A stretch of 64,000 nt of DNA from Bin5 sp965218625 (GTDB lineage: Bacteria > Chloroflexota > Anaerolineae > Caldilineales > Caldilineaceae), in NCBI GenBank assembly GCA_965218625.1, contig CBDCLG010000012.1:248001-312000 (forward strand), given 5' to 3'. Below the pieces are notes generated by a model. It saw nothing but the letters and a program-made list of their open reading frames with translations, did no database searches and had not been told where the DNA came from. Position 1 is the first letter of the stretch; the number at the start of each line of letters is the position of its first letter. Of this stretch, positions 25,130-33,833 are shown piece by piece. The position numbers were made by a program, and so were the translations under genes.

Positions 25130-26002
25130 CTATTTGCGTACGATGTAGACCTTCTCGGAAGGATAGGTGAGCGACTCCACCTGCCATCCGCTGCCGGCAG
25201 TGATGGTGTCGAAGAAGTCCGCATAGTGCTGTGCCATGCCCTTCTTACGGCCAGCCAGTGAGTGGCCGGGAAAGGAGACGACGAGGAAGGGAGCGTCGAT
25301 TGCGTGCAACAGCCGGCGGCCGGCTCCGACCTCGATCTGTTCGAGACAGGGCAGCGTCTTGAGGAGGAAGGCAACGTCAGCGGTGGGCGCCGGCAACTCT
25401 TCCAGCACGTTGCACTGTACCGCTCTTCCTTCGTAGCCCATCACGCAAAAGTACCGGTTGAGGAAGTCAATCTGGTCGGCGAATATGTCAAAGGCGAAGT
25501 AGGGTCGGTCCGGCGCCAGCGGCATCCACGGGCGGGCCAGCGGGTGCAGACCGCAGGCAATGTCGAGTACGGAATTGACGGGCGGGAGGCTTGCGAAAAC
25601 CTGCTGATAGAAATCTTCAAGCAGTGGCAGGCGCTCGTAGGTGGAGGTGTGGGCCGCCATGAATTGGCGCAGAAGGGGGCGGGCGAAGTCGCGGCTTACG
25701 TGCGCGCGGGCATCTTCCTCATACTGATTCGTGCGGACCGCCTCCCGCAGCCGCAGCAGCGCGTTATCGTAGTCAAGATTCTGGCGGATATAGACAGCCG
25801 CACTCTGGTGCAGCTTGCTCTTGGTCTCCTTGATCGTCTCTTTCAGGGAGCGGCCTTTGGCCAGTTCAGCCGAGGCGATGGCCTGGACCAGGCTGGGACA
25901 GACGAAGCGGTATTTGCGAGTTGCCTGGAGCAGTTCCAGCACCCGGTCCAGCTGATCACCGGGGTGCCGCGGGCCGGAGTCCATAGGTGAATTGCGGGCC
26001 AA
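25130..26002 (-). CDS. 16S rRNA (guanine-1405-N7) methyltransferase-like protein, FmrO/Rmt/ArmA family
   Basis: The 290-residue protein matches the aminoglycoside-resistance methyltransferase family along its length. It has a helical N-terminal domain with KYRFVCPSLVQAI (30-42) and KETKSKLHQSAAVYI, the SAM motif SVLDIACGLHPLA (144-156), FLLKTLPCLEQ (212-222), VSFPGHSLAGRKKGM (242-256) and the ending KVYIVRK. In known members these regions bind the 30S subunit, and methylation of G1405 blocks 4,6-linked aminoglycosides. It is 290 residues against about 250-260 for RmtB and ArmA, close to producer-type FmrO. It lies next to smpB on the same strand and is chromosomal, with no mobile element beside it, so it may be an old intrinsic gene. 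Confidence 0.85.
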   Translation of the reverse strand: MARNSPMDSGPRHPGDQLDRVLELLQATRKYRFVCPSLVQAIASAELAKGRSLKETIKETKSKLHQSAAVYIRQNLDYDNALLRLREAVRTNQYEEDARAHVSRDFARPLLRQFMAAHTSTYERLPLLEDFYQQVFASLPPVNSVLDIACGLHPLARPWMPLAPDRPYFAFDIFADQIDFLNRYFCVMGYEGRAVQCNVLEELPAPTADVAFLLKTLPCLEQIEVGAGRRLLHAIDAPFLVVSFPGHSLAGRKKGMAQHYADFFDTITAGSGWQVESLTYPSEKVYIVRK

Positions 26003-26049
26003 AGCCCAGCCTGAATGGCGCCGGGTGGGAGCCGCGCGGCCGCCAGGGG

Positions 26050-26556
26050 CTATCGCCTCCCGCCGAAATCGCGTTGTTCCTGTTTCAGCGCGCGGCTGAC
26101 GTCGCGTTCGGCGTCTCGCCTGGCAATGGCCTGGCGTTTGTCGTACTGCCTCTTGCCGCGCACGAGCGCGATCTCAACCTTTGCCAGCCCGGCGCGATTG
26201 ATATACATGCGCAGCGGCACGATCGTCCAGTTGCGCTGCGTGGCGCATTCGTGGAGGTGATCGATCTGCCGCCTGTGGAGGAGTAGCTTGCGGGAACGCG
26301 TTTCCTGGTGGTTGGCGCGATTTCCCTGCCTGTAGTGGCCGATATGGACGCCCATCAGCCATGCTTCACCATCGCGTACCAGGACGAACCCTTCGCGCAA
26401 GTTGACCGAGCCTGCGCGCGCTGACTTTATCTCCGTTCCAGTCAGGGCGATGCCGGCTTCGAAGGTCTCCTCGATGAAATAGTCGTGGCGGGCTTTTCGG
26501 TTTGTGGCGATCGTGCGGGGCCCGGTCGCCATTGTCTGCTGCTTTTTCTTTGCCAA
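26050..26556 (-). CDS. smpB: SsrA (tmRNA)-binding protein
   Basis: The product contains the SmpB barrel: TIATNRKARHDYFIEETFEA, GIALTGTEIKSARAGSVNLR, the HIGHYRQGNRANHQ loop, RSRKLLLHRRQIDHL and the basic tail KRQYDKRQAIARRDAERDV. It delivers tmRNA to stalled ribosomes. TTG at 26556 gives MAKKKQQTMATGP, which matches the usual MAKK-type beginning of SmpB. ATG at 26532 is the alternative. It lies 67 bp behind the S41 protease and 47 bp before the rRNA methyltransferase, probably one transcript. Confidence 0.93.
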   Translation of the reverse strand: MAKKKQQTMATGPRTIATNRKARHDYFIEETFEAGIALTGTEIKSARAGSVNLREGFVLVRDGEAWLMGVHIGHYRQGNRANHQETRSRKLLLHRRQIDHLHECATQRNWTIVPLRMYINRAGLAKVEIALVRGKRQYDKRQAIARRDAERDVSRALKQEQRDFGGRR

Positions 26557-26623
26557 TTCTTGTACTTGCTCGCTACGTCCCCATGACCGCAACAAGGGCG
26601 GTCCATCCGGCCCAGAAGGCGGT

Positions 26624-27916
26624 TCACTTCCCGGAATCAAGCAGCTGGATGGCTCGATCGAGTTGCGGGTCTTCGTCGTTTTCTCGCTGCTCGTTTGTGC
26701 GTTCGACGAAGATGTCCGGTTCCAATCCGGTGCCGTTGATGGAGCGATCGTCGGGCGTGTACCAACGTGCAATTGTCACGCGCAAGAGGCTCTCATCGCT
26801 GAGGGTATGCGGCAGCTGGACACTGCCTTTGCCGAAGGTAATTTCGCCGATGAGACGCGCTCGTCCGGCGTCCTGCAGGGCGCCGGCGACGATTTCGCTG
26901 GCGCTGGCGCTGCCTTTATCGACCAGAACGACCAGGGGCAGCTCCTGGGGAACAAGGGCGTCGCCTTCGGTATTGTAAATCTCCTCTGTGCCGTCGCTGA
27001 AGCGTTCGATCAACACCATCTCGTCTTCAAGAAAGACGCTCGTTACCTGGATCGCTTCGCGCAAGAGGCCGCCCGGATTGCCGCGCAGATCGAAAATCAG
27101 TCCCTCTATCTCATCGGTCAGCAGCAGTTCAAGCTCGGCTCGCAGCTTGGTGCCGGCATCGTCGGAAAAGCGCTGCAGGTGGACATAGGCGAACTCATCG
27201 TCATCGCCATAGACCTCACTCTCAACGACTGGGACCTCGATCCGGTCACGAGTTACGGAGATATCAAATGGGTCATCCAAACCATCGCGTCGAACGGTAA
27301 GGAGCACATCGGTGCCGCTCGGCCCCTTGATCCGGTTGATGGCCTCGGTCAGGTTGGACAGGGCGGCCACATCTTCGCCGTTGACAGCGATGATCAGGTC
27401 GCCCCGGCGAATGCCGGCATTCCAGGCCGGCTGATCTTCAAAAGGCTCGACGATGCGGACTGCGCTTTCCTCTTCGGCCCACTCTACGAAGGCGCCTATG
27501 CCTTCGAAACTGCCCTCGATGCTCTCCAAGAAACTGGTGGCTTCCTCCGGAGTGAGAAAGCCGGTGTTGTCATCGTCAAGTGTCTCCAACACACCGCGAA
27601 TCGCGCCATAGCTGCGATTTGTGGAAGAGGGCAACTCACCGTAAAAGTCCTCCTCAAGCAGCTTCATCGCCTCCCAGAAAACGTCGAGATCTGCGGGCGC
27701 AAGCGAGCGCTCCGTCTCCTCGGCAGCGGCGGCGCTTGGGGTCACGTCGGAGGTGCTCATGCGGCCGACCAGGAAGCCGAAGCCGGAGCCAATTGAGAAT
27801 GTCAGCGCGGCCACCAGGAGGGCAACGCATCCGGTAATCTGAATCCGCTGGCGCGGCAAGACCTGGCCTTCGAAATTGAACTTGGTCAGCGCGTTGCGCG
27901 AGAGGTCTCTACCCAT
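26624..27916 (-). CDS. S41-family C-terminal processing peptidase
   Basis: The 430-residue protein has an N-terminal membrane anchor (about 26-51, GCVALLVAALTFSIGSGFGF), then a PDZ domain (about 135-225, with PAWNAGIRRGDLIIAVNGED). The protease core has LIFDLRGNPGGLL and the catalytic dyad: serine in DKGSASASEIVAG (about 336-340) and Lys363 in TFGKGSVQ. CtpA-type enzymes cut or degrade proteins outside the membrane. The domain order and length are normal. It heads the smpB/methyltransferase transcript. Confidence 0.93.
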   Translation of the reverse strand: MGRDLSRNALTKFNFEGQVLPRQRIQITGCVALLVAALTFSIGSGFGFLVGRMSTSDVTPSAAAAEETERSLAPADLDVFWEAMKLLEEDFYGELPSSTNRSYGAIRGVLETLDDDNTGFLTPEEATSFLESIEGSFEGIGAFVEWAEEESAVRIVEPFEDQPAWNAGIRRGDLIIAVNGEDVAALSNLTEAINRIKGPSGTDVLLTVRRDGLDDPFDISVTRDRIEVPVVESEVYGDDDEFAYVHLQRFSDDAGTKLRAELELLLTDEIEGLIFDLRGNPGGLLREAIQVTSVFLEDEMVLIERFSDGTEEIYNTEGDALVPQELPLVVLVDKGSASASEIVAGALQDAGRARLIGEITFGKGSVQLPHTLSDESLLRVTIARWYTPDDRSINGTGLEPDIFVERTNEQRENDEDPQLDRAIQLLDSGK

Positions 27917-28171
27917 TCAGTCGTTCCTCAGACGATAGCGTAAGGGTGAACTGCTGCCCTGGAGCTGCCCGCGTCTGCGCGGGAAAAAGTGAGTCGGGAA
28001 AGCGGAAATTCTCGAACAAATGAACTTGCTGAGAAATTGTACCATACGGTTCAGGGGCAGAAAAGCAACCCTGCATCCAAAGTGAGAGCTACCAAGAATG
28101 GAAGCAGGACCCGGATAGAGTGCATTTGGCCAGGGAGCATACTGGGATTCCTGTATGTGTGTGTGCGGGAA

Positions 28172-28177
28172 TATAAT
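28172..28177 (+). promoter_or_regulatory. Probable -10 box upstream of the RraA-like gene
   Basis: A perfect TATAAT lies 44 bp before the ATG of the RraA-like gene. The region 17 bp further upstream (TCCTGT) is a poor -35 box, so the promoter may need an activator. Confidence 0.45.
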
Positions 28178-28221
28178 GGAGGCATTGTCTCGGACTTTGG
28201 CGTTTCCCGGAGGTTGAAAAA

Positions 28222-28962
28222 ATGACGATTCAAACTGAAGACATTCAACGCCCGCCGCGTGCGCTGGTCGAGGGTCTGGCGGAGATTGGCGCGGCTACTG
28301 CCAGCGGAGAGCTGTACCGGCTCGGCATCAGAGACGCGCAGATTCGAGGGCCGAGGCCGTGGACGCCCGGCAAGGTCGTGGCGGGACCGGCGCTGACGCT
28401 TCAGTTCATGCCTTTGCGGGAGGACCTTTACGGGGTGGAAGAGTACGATGACCCGGAACAGCAGCTTCACCGCCATGTCCTGTACCACACGCAGCCGGGT
28501 GACATTGTCGTCGTCGATGCCAGGGGAGAGATGTCCAGCGGCGTGTTCGGCGAGATGATGCTGACCTATTTTCAGGGGCGGGGCGGAGTCGGGGTAGTGA
28601 TCGATGGCTGCATCCGCGACTACCCCAAAGCCAGCGAACTGGATCTCGGGCTGTGGCTGCGAGGCGCTACGCCCAACTTTCACACGCAGACCAAAATTTT
28701 CCCGTTTGCGGTTAACGTGCCGGTTGCATGCGGGGATACCCTGGTGATGCCCGGGGATATAATTGTCGCCGACGATGATGGCGCCGTGGTGGCGCCGATC
28801 GCGCTGGCAGAAGAGTTGCTGGCGAAGGCTGGCGAACACGCCGAGTGGGAGGAGTTTTCGCGCATGAGGCTGGCCGAGGGCGGCGACCTGCGCAAATACT
28901 ATCCTTTGCGCGAGGACGCGCAGGCCGAATACGAGGCTTGGCGGTCCCGGCGGCAGCAGTAG
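28222..28962 (+). CDS. RraA-family protein (possible 4-hydroxy-4-methyl-2-oxoglutarate aldolase/demethylmenaquinone methyltransferase-like fold)
   Basis: The 246-residue protein has the RraA fold signatures: GKVVAGPALTLQFMP, PGDIVVVDARGEMSSGVFGE with the glycine-rich substrate loop, GVVIDGCIRDYPKASELDLG with the Arg-Asp pair that in HMG/CHA aldolases binds metal and substrate, and PGDIIVADDDGAVVAP. RraA homologues with this Asp are usually pyruvate aldolases, not RNase E regulators. ATG follows GGAGG at good spacing. It seems to be a single-gene unit. Confidence 0.85.
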   Translation: MTIQTEDIQRPPRALVEGLAEIGAATASGELYRLGIRDAQIRGPRPWTPGKVVAGPALTLQFMPLREDLYGVEEYDDPEQQLHRHVLYHTQPGDIVVVDARGEMSSGVFGEMMLTYFQGRGGVGVVIDGCIRDYPKASELDLGLWLRGATPNFHTQTKIFPFAVNVPVACGDTLVMPGDIIVADDDGAVVAPIALAEELLAKAGEHAEWEEFSRMRLAEGGDLRKYYPLREDAQAEYEAWRSRRQQ

Positions 28963-29023
28963 GCCGAGCGACACCACGCACTTAACAGGCGGCCCTTGGG
29001 GCTGGAGGAAACCGATCAATCTA

Positions 29024-29032
29024 TGGTATGAT
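29024..29032 (+). promoter_or_regulatory. Possible extended -10 element upstream of metV-metF
   Basis: TGGTATGAT has the TGn-TATNAT form of an extended -10 box, 45 bp before the first gene of the pair. No good -35 is seen, as is usual for this promoter type. Confidence 0.4.
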
Positions 29033-29076
29033 CGGGAAAACATCTGAGGCTCCAGAAGAATCCTGGTGACGTTCCG

Positions 29077-29604
29077 TTGTCCTCTTTCGCCGAATCCAAA
29101 CGGATGCCCGGCAGCGAATGGTTGAAGAACCGTCCGCGCCTTCTTGAGGCGGTCTATGCGGCCTCAAAGTCGGCGTTGCAGTTCGTCTATCCTCTGCTGA
29201 AGCGCGTCGCGCCGGCAGGGTGGCGAAGGGGCATTTTCGTTTGGAGTGAAGAGGTAACCAAGGGTTATCTGTTCAACTGCCAGATGTGCGGCCAGTGCAT
29301 TCTTCACAGCACTGGCATGACTTGCCCGATGAACTGCCCGAAGAATCTGCGCAACGGACCTTGCGGAGGCGTGCGTCAGAACGGCCATTGCGAGGTGATC
29401 CCCGAGATGCCGTGCGTGTGGGTACAAGCGTGGCGGCGCGACGCGCAGATGGGCCGCTATGGGGGCGAGGTCAGGGCGTTGCAGCCGCCTGTGAACCGGG
29501 AACTGCAGAACAGCAGCGCGTGGCTGAACCTGCTGGATGGGGTCGACGTTGAGCGGCCGCCAGGCTGGTCGACGATAGAGCTGGAAGAGATCGAAGCGGG
29601 ATAG
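29077..29604 (+). CDS. MetV-like, MTHFR C-terminal-domain cysteine-rich protein
   Basis: The 175-residue protein carries eight cysteines in the order known for the MTHFR_C domain: CQMCGQC (68-74), MTCPMNCPKN (83, 87), PCGGV (96) and further Cys at 105 and 113. MetV proteins hold an Fe-S cluster or zinc and pair with a short MetF in flavin- or ferredoxin-dependent methylenetetrahydrofolate reductases. The metF gene follows 66 bp downstream, supporting a two-subunit enzyme. The TTG at 29077 is used; ATG at 29104 is possible. Confidence 0.85.
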   Translation: MSSFAESKRMPGSEWLKNRPRLLEAVYAASKSALQFVYPLLKRVAPAGWRRGIFVWSEEVTKGYLFNCQMCGQCILHSTGMTCPMNCPKNLRNGPCGGVRQNGHCEVIPEMPCVWVQAWRRDAQMGRYGGEVRALQPPVNRELQNSSAWLNLLDGVDVERPPGWSTIELEEIEAG

Positions 29605-29670
29605 ACTGAGGTCCTGCAGGATACGTCTTGTCCGCTTCCAACGCGGCGCTTCTGCCACTCTTACCTGCAC

Positions 29671-30648
29671 ATGGTTCATTCAGACCTGACTCCAACCGAT
29701 AACGAAACCGAGCAGCCTGATTCCGGGTCCCAGCTGCAGCAGGTGCTACTCGGCGGGCACTTTGCCGTTACCGCGGAGCTGAACGCGCCGGATTCGGCCG
29801 ACCCGAAGGATGTATACGCCAACGCGCAGGCGCTGGGGGATGTTTGCGACGCGATCAATGCCACGGACGGCTCGGGGGCAAACTGCCACATGAGCAGCGT
29901 CGCCTGTTGCGCGCTGATGGCGAAAGCCGGCTATGAGCCGGTGTTGCAAATGGGCTGCCGGGACCGCAATCGCATCGCGATTCAGGGCGACCTGCTTGGC
30001 GCGGCCGCGCTGGGCGTCCACAATGTGCTCTGTCTCACTGGTGATGATGTGGGCGCAGGCGACCAGCCCGAGTCGCGGCGCGTTTTTGATTTCGATGCTC
30101 TGCACCTGTTGCGCACGGCCGCGATCATGCGGGATCGAGGCGTATTCCTGAGCGGGCGCAAACTGACCACGCCGCCCCGCTTCTTTCTTGGCGCGGCAGC
30201 CAACCCTTTTGTGCCGCCGCAGGACCTGCGCCACCTGCGCCTCGCAAAAAAGATAGAGGCCGGTGCGGAGTTCATCCAGACGCAGTACTGCTACGACGTG
30301 TCGATTTTTGAGGCGTTTATGCGCCGCGTGCGCGACATGGGACTGCACGAGCAGGTCTACATTCTGGTGGGGGTCGGGCCCCTGCGCTCGGAGCGGGCGG
30401 CGGAGTTTATGCGCAGCCGCGTGCCGGGCGTGCACATTCCAGATGCGGTAGTGGAGAGGCTGGCGAAGACGCCGCGGAAGCAGAAGCGGGAGGAAGGGAT
30501 CCGCATCTGTGTAGAGATCATCGAGCAGGTGCGGCAGATAGAAGGCGTGCACGGCGTCCACATCATGGCCTACCGCCAAGAGGAGGCCGTGCCTGAGATT
30601 GTTGAGCGGGCGGGAATACCGCGAAGAGTGGCTACGAAGGAAGGGTAA
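29671..30648 (+). CDS. metF: Methylenetetrahydrofolate reductase
   Basis: The 325-residue flavoprotein has the MetF barrel: HFAVTAELNAPDSADPKDVY, NCHMSSVACCALM, PVLQMGCRDRNRIAIQGDLL, GVHNVLCLTGDD and KIEAGAEFIQTQYCYDVSIF. It reduces methylene-THF to methyl-THF for methionine synthesis, or as a step of a folate-dependent one-carbon route. Together with the preceding MetV-like gene it should form the MetVF type, which is common in anaerobes and Chloroflexota. No other Wood-Ljungdahl gene is in the window. Confidence 0.93.
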   Translation: MVHSDLTPTDNETEQPDSGSQLQQVLLGGHFAVTAELNAPDSADPKDVYANAQALGDVCDAINATDGSGANCHMSSVACCALMAKAGYEPVLQMGCRDRNRIAIQGDLLGAAALGVHNVLCLTGDDVGAGDQPESRRVFDFDALHLLRTAAIMRDRGVFLSGRKLTTPPRFFLGAAANPFVPPQDLRHLRLAKKIEAGAEFIQTQYCYDVSIFEAFMRRVRDMGLHEQVYILVGVGPLRSERAAEFMRSRVPGVHIPDAVVERLAKTPRKQKREEGIRICVEIIEQVRQIEGVHGVHIMAYRQEEAVPEIVERAGIPRRVATKEG

Positions 30649-31010
30649 CCAGTCACTACGGGGGCGGGCCCTGCAGGTTAAGTCTCCGCCGCGAGTTCAG
30701 GTGACCATAGACACATTCATTGGGTTCTATTCGGCGGAGATTGTCTGGTCTCCGCATTGAGGATGTCTGGAGAGCGGCAGAGACGTAGTTTCGCCCTTTT
30801 GCCGTCGTGATAAGGATGACTGCTGCAAATCCGCGTTTGGGCGTATGCAGCGAACTGCCAGCCCCTTCACACCTTGCAAGCCCCGAGTATCGCTTGTCTT
30901 ACGTTCCATCAATTCTCCACTTGGTTCTCTTGAGTCCCACGACAGCTGCAATATTGCGGAATTCCGACGCCACCTCTTTGCCCTCGGTCGTGGTGAGACC
31001 TCATGTCGCC
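30649..31010. other. Intergenic stretch between convergent genes
   Basis: It lies between the 3' ends of metF and the GT-C gene. No gene or obvious Rho-independent hairpin with a U tract was seen. Confidence 0.4.
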
Positions 31011-33467
31011 TCAGGGCAATGTAAACGTGTCCAGCACGGCACGGTTGTCCGGTTGTGCGACCCCACGGGCAACAATTGGTAGTCGCTCCCATCCATCATC
31101 CACGTGCCGGTACCAGCCGACAAGAACCTGATATTCCCCCTTGGGTAGTTCTTCGAACATCCGTTCATCAACTATCACTTCCTTCGGAGACCAGATCGAT
31201 GTCGGATACTGGCCGTCGAGCGGCTGAACGTCCGCTTGGGCAATGATATTGTCGTCCGAATCGACGATGTGAACAAAGGAAGTGTAGTCGACCAGAGGGG
31301 AGCTGATGGCCTTCCAAAAGAACAAGACTGTCAGTCGGTCGGAATCAGCCGATAGCGTGTATCCCTCGAGCCTGATGATTTCACCAAAATTGATATCCGC
31401 GTCTGTTTCCGGTACGCGACTGTCTGGTGGCAAAGGGATCTTGAACGTCTCCAAATGAAGCAAATCCCTTCCTGACTGCAAGGGAATTCGTTGGCGTGAA
31501 AGCAGGTCCAGCAGGCCTACGTGCAGTTGATAAGGACCGAAACCAAGGTTTTCGGGAATCGAAAGGCTATGGCTCAGTGGCATTATCTGTCCAGGTTGCC
31601 AGGCGGGAACTCTGAATACTCCTCTCAGCGGCCAGATATGAGTGTTCGCGACGACAGCATCACGGTTTTGGTCGAAGAGCTGTACGAACAACTCGAAATC
31701 CCGTTCAATCTTGTGAGCAGGTTGCCAGTAGTAGGTCAACCATAGGGGTCTTCCTGGCCTCAAAACGCTGCTTTGATAACCGACCAAACTCAGATCATTG
31801 GCAAAAAAGGCCTGGTGGGGGACGAACTGGGGAGAAGCGCCTTGCCAGCGTGCGGTGAAGGCTTTGGCTACCACGACGCCGTTGCTGGCTACGATTGCTG
31901 TTTCCTCACCGTCGATTGGTTCGATGCTGTCTTCCAAGGGAGGGAGAAAGTAGGCTGTCTTATCTTTGAGCAGCACCCATTCGTCAAGACTTTCTTCAGT
32001 CGTTGCCAAACGGACAAACATGGGTTCAATGACTGTAACGGCTTCTCCTTCCATCAGCGGGGCATCCAACCCGCTCTTGCGATTCGGGAACTGCTCGGAC
32101 AGCAGAAAAGCGAGTGGCTCGAACTGATATTGTCCGGTGGGCACTACTATCGGGGTCTCTGGGCGATTGCTGATAAATTCGGCCAGAGCGATTTCTATCA
32201 GACTGTTGTGCCACTCCAGTCGATCGGAGGCAAGGACGTCCGGCTTTACCCGGGTTGCGTAATCCCACTGCCTTAACAGGCCGGACGAAACAACCAGGAT
32301 GAGGACAATCCAGCCGAACCCCTGAGGCAAGCGACGAGATCCTTCAATCCAGGCCCAAATGGCAGCGCCTCCTGAGCCAGCCATGATGAAAATGAAGGGA
32401 AGCGCAGGAACGATCCGTGTTGGCGTAGAAGAATTGGTTTCATAGATAAGCAGCTCCGGCAGAAGCATCATCACCATCATCAGAAATCCAAAAACATAAA
32501 CGTCCCACCTTCGAAACAGTGCGAGCGCTACCCCGACAACCAGACAGACGGACAGGATTGGGGTCAGTAACGATTTATATGAGAGAGGGTTATACCAGTG
32601 GTCCCAATGCCAAGCCAGCATCAGCAATTGATTTGACAGTTTGACGGCGAGGTTAGAAAGAGGATTCGGCAACTCAAATAGAAACTGTCCTTGAGGTGAG
32701 AGATGGCCGCCTGGTCCCTGGATGCGGGCAAAAAAGGTGAATGGATGGGTGACATATAGGATCAACTGAGGCAACGCCACCAGTACGGCCAGCGCCGCAG
32801 CCATGACCAGCGCGCGCCGGCGAGCCAGAAGCAGACGGTTTGCCAGCAATGCCCCGATGCTCGCAACGGCTAAAGCGACGGGAAAGAAACGCGCTACGAT
32901 GTAAATGTACTGGCTGACCCCGACAAGTATGCCGGCCAGAACAAAATCTACCCTGCTCCCTTTCTTAAGCCCCCGCCAAAAAAAAGCGACGGCCGTTAGC
33001 TCGACGACTGGTAGCAGGGCGGGTTCGACACCCCAGCGGGAAAATGAAGCAAAAAATGCCGAGAGGGCTAAACCCAGAGCTGCAATCAGCCCCGCTCTTC
33101 GGGCAAAAGCAACCCCTTGCTCTGCAAAGAACAAGCAGCAAGCCCAATAGATTGCCGGTGTCGCCAACGCTCCCCCCACGATTGTGACACCGCGTAGGGC
33201 AGAGTTGCCATAGCCGAAAATGGGCAGAACCAGAGAATGTATGTAAACGATGAAAGGATGGGGCGCGAACTGATGATATATGTAGAACGGAAATAGCCCT
33301 TCTTGTACGAAGTCAAAAGCGTATATCCCCAACCTGCTTGCATCCTGGCCGATGCCAGGCGGCGCCGTCAGCCAATGCATGGAATAGCTGGCAAGGCTAA
33401 CCAGGAACAAGGCTCCTGGGAGCACGGCATTTCTATAGTTTCTCAAATCGAAGTCCTGACTTACCAA
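31011..33467 (-). CDS. GT-C-type membrane glycosyltransferase (PMT/ArnT-like)
   Basis: The 818-residue protein has about 11-12 transmembrane segments in its first 420 residues. An early extracytoplasmic loop carries an acidic residue (TAPPGIGQDASRLGIYAFDF) where GT-C enzymes place their catalytic Asp, and SRWGVEPALLPVVELTAVAF is typical of GT39-related families. The last 400 residues form a soluble beta-rich region with two domain-like halves (LWLTYYWQPAHKIERDFELF and LTVLFFWKAISSPLVDYTSF), probably outside the membrane. Such enzymes move sugars from polyprenyl carriers to lipids, proteins or wall polymers. The acceptor is unknown. Confidence 0.8.
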   Translation of the reverse strand: MVSQDFDLRNYRNAVLPGALFLVSLASYSMHWLTAPPGIGQDASRLGIYAFDFVQEGLFPFYIYHQFAPHPFIVYIHSLVLPIFGYGNSALRGVTIVGGALATPAIYWACCLFFAEQGVAFARRAGLIAALGLALSAFFASFSRWGVEPALLPVVELTAVAFFWRGLKKGSRVDFVLAGILVGVSQYIYIVARFFPVALAVASIGALLANRLLLARRRALVMAAALAVLVALPQLILYVTHPFTFFARIQGPGGHLSPQGQFLFELPNPLSNLAVKLSNQLLMLAWHWDHWYNPLSYKSLLTPILSVCLVVGVALALFRRWDVYVFGFLMMVMMLLPELLIYETNSSTPTRIVPALPFIFIMAGSGGAAIWAWIEGSRRLPQGFGWIVLILVVSSGLLRQWDYATRVKPDVLASDRLEWHNSLIEIALAEFISNRPETPIVVPTGQYQFEPLAFLLSEQFPNRKSGLDAPLMEGEAVTVIEPMFVRLATTEESLDEWVLLKDKTAYFLPPLEDSIEPIDGEETAIVASNGVVVAKAFTARWQGASPQFVPHQAFFANDLSLVGYQSSVLRPGRPLWLTYYWQPAHKIERDFELFVQLFDQNRDAVVANTHIWPLRGVFRVPAWQPGQIMPLSHSLSIPENLGFGPYQLHVGLLDLLSRQRIPLQSGRDLLHLETFKIPLPPDSRVPETDADINFGEIIRLEGYTLSADSDRLTVLFFWKAISSPLVDYTSFVHIVDSDDNIIAQADVQPLDGQYPTSIWSPKEVIVDERMFEELPKGEYQVLVGWYRHVDDGWERLPIVARGVAQPDNRAVLDTFTLP

Positions 33468-33833
33468 TAGGGTACCTGTTTTCTGGTGAAGGAGTTGCTG
33501 CGGAAGACCTGGAGCTTAAGGCTTTGGACCGGTGAGTTCAAAGTAGAACTGCTGGGCAGCAGTCCCTCCAATAGGTAAATCGGGATGTCAAGAGACAAAG
33601 GGCCGAGCAACTCTTGCATCAGACCTGTGACCGCCCGTTTGCGCCAATGTCAGATCCAGCAGTGCCTGCATTTGCCCCAGACAGGGTAAGCTAAGTCCAA
33701 CTTCCGGGAGTAGGATCTGTGAAATGTCAAGTGGAGGCGTTTCGTCCTGAACCGCTTTCGCCGCTGGCATCTGCTGAAAACAGCAACCGTCAGAATCAAT
33801 CTATTGACGACAGCGCATGCCGGCAACTGAAAC
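33468..33833. other. Intergenic stretch
   Basis: It lies between the start of the GT-C gene and the end of the histidine-kinase gene. Only short frames are present and none looks coding. Promoter signals for the GT-C gene are probably here, but I could not single one out. Confidence 0.4.

Noticed and set aside
26504..27796. 430-codon open frame on the plus strand
   Set aside because: It is antisense to the S41 protease, whose domains and catalytic residues are complete.
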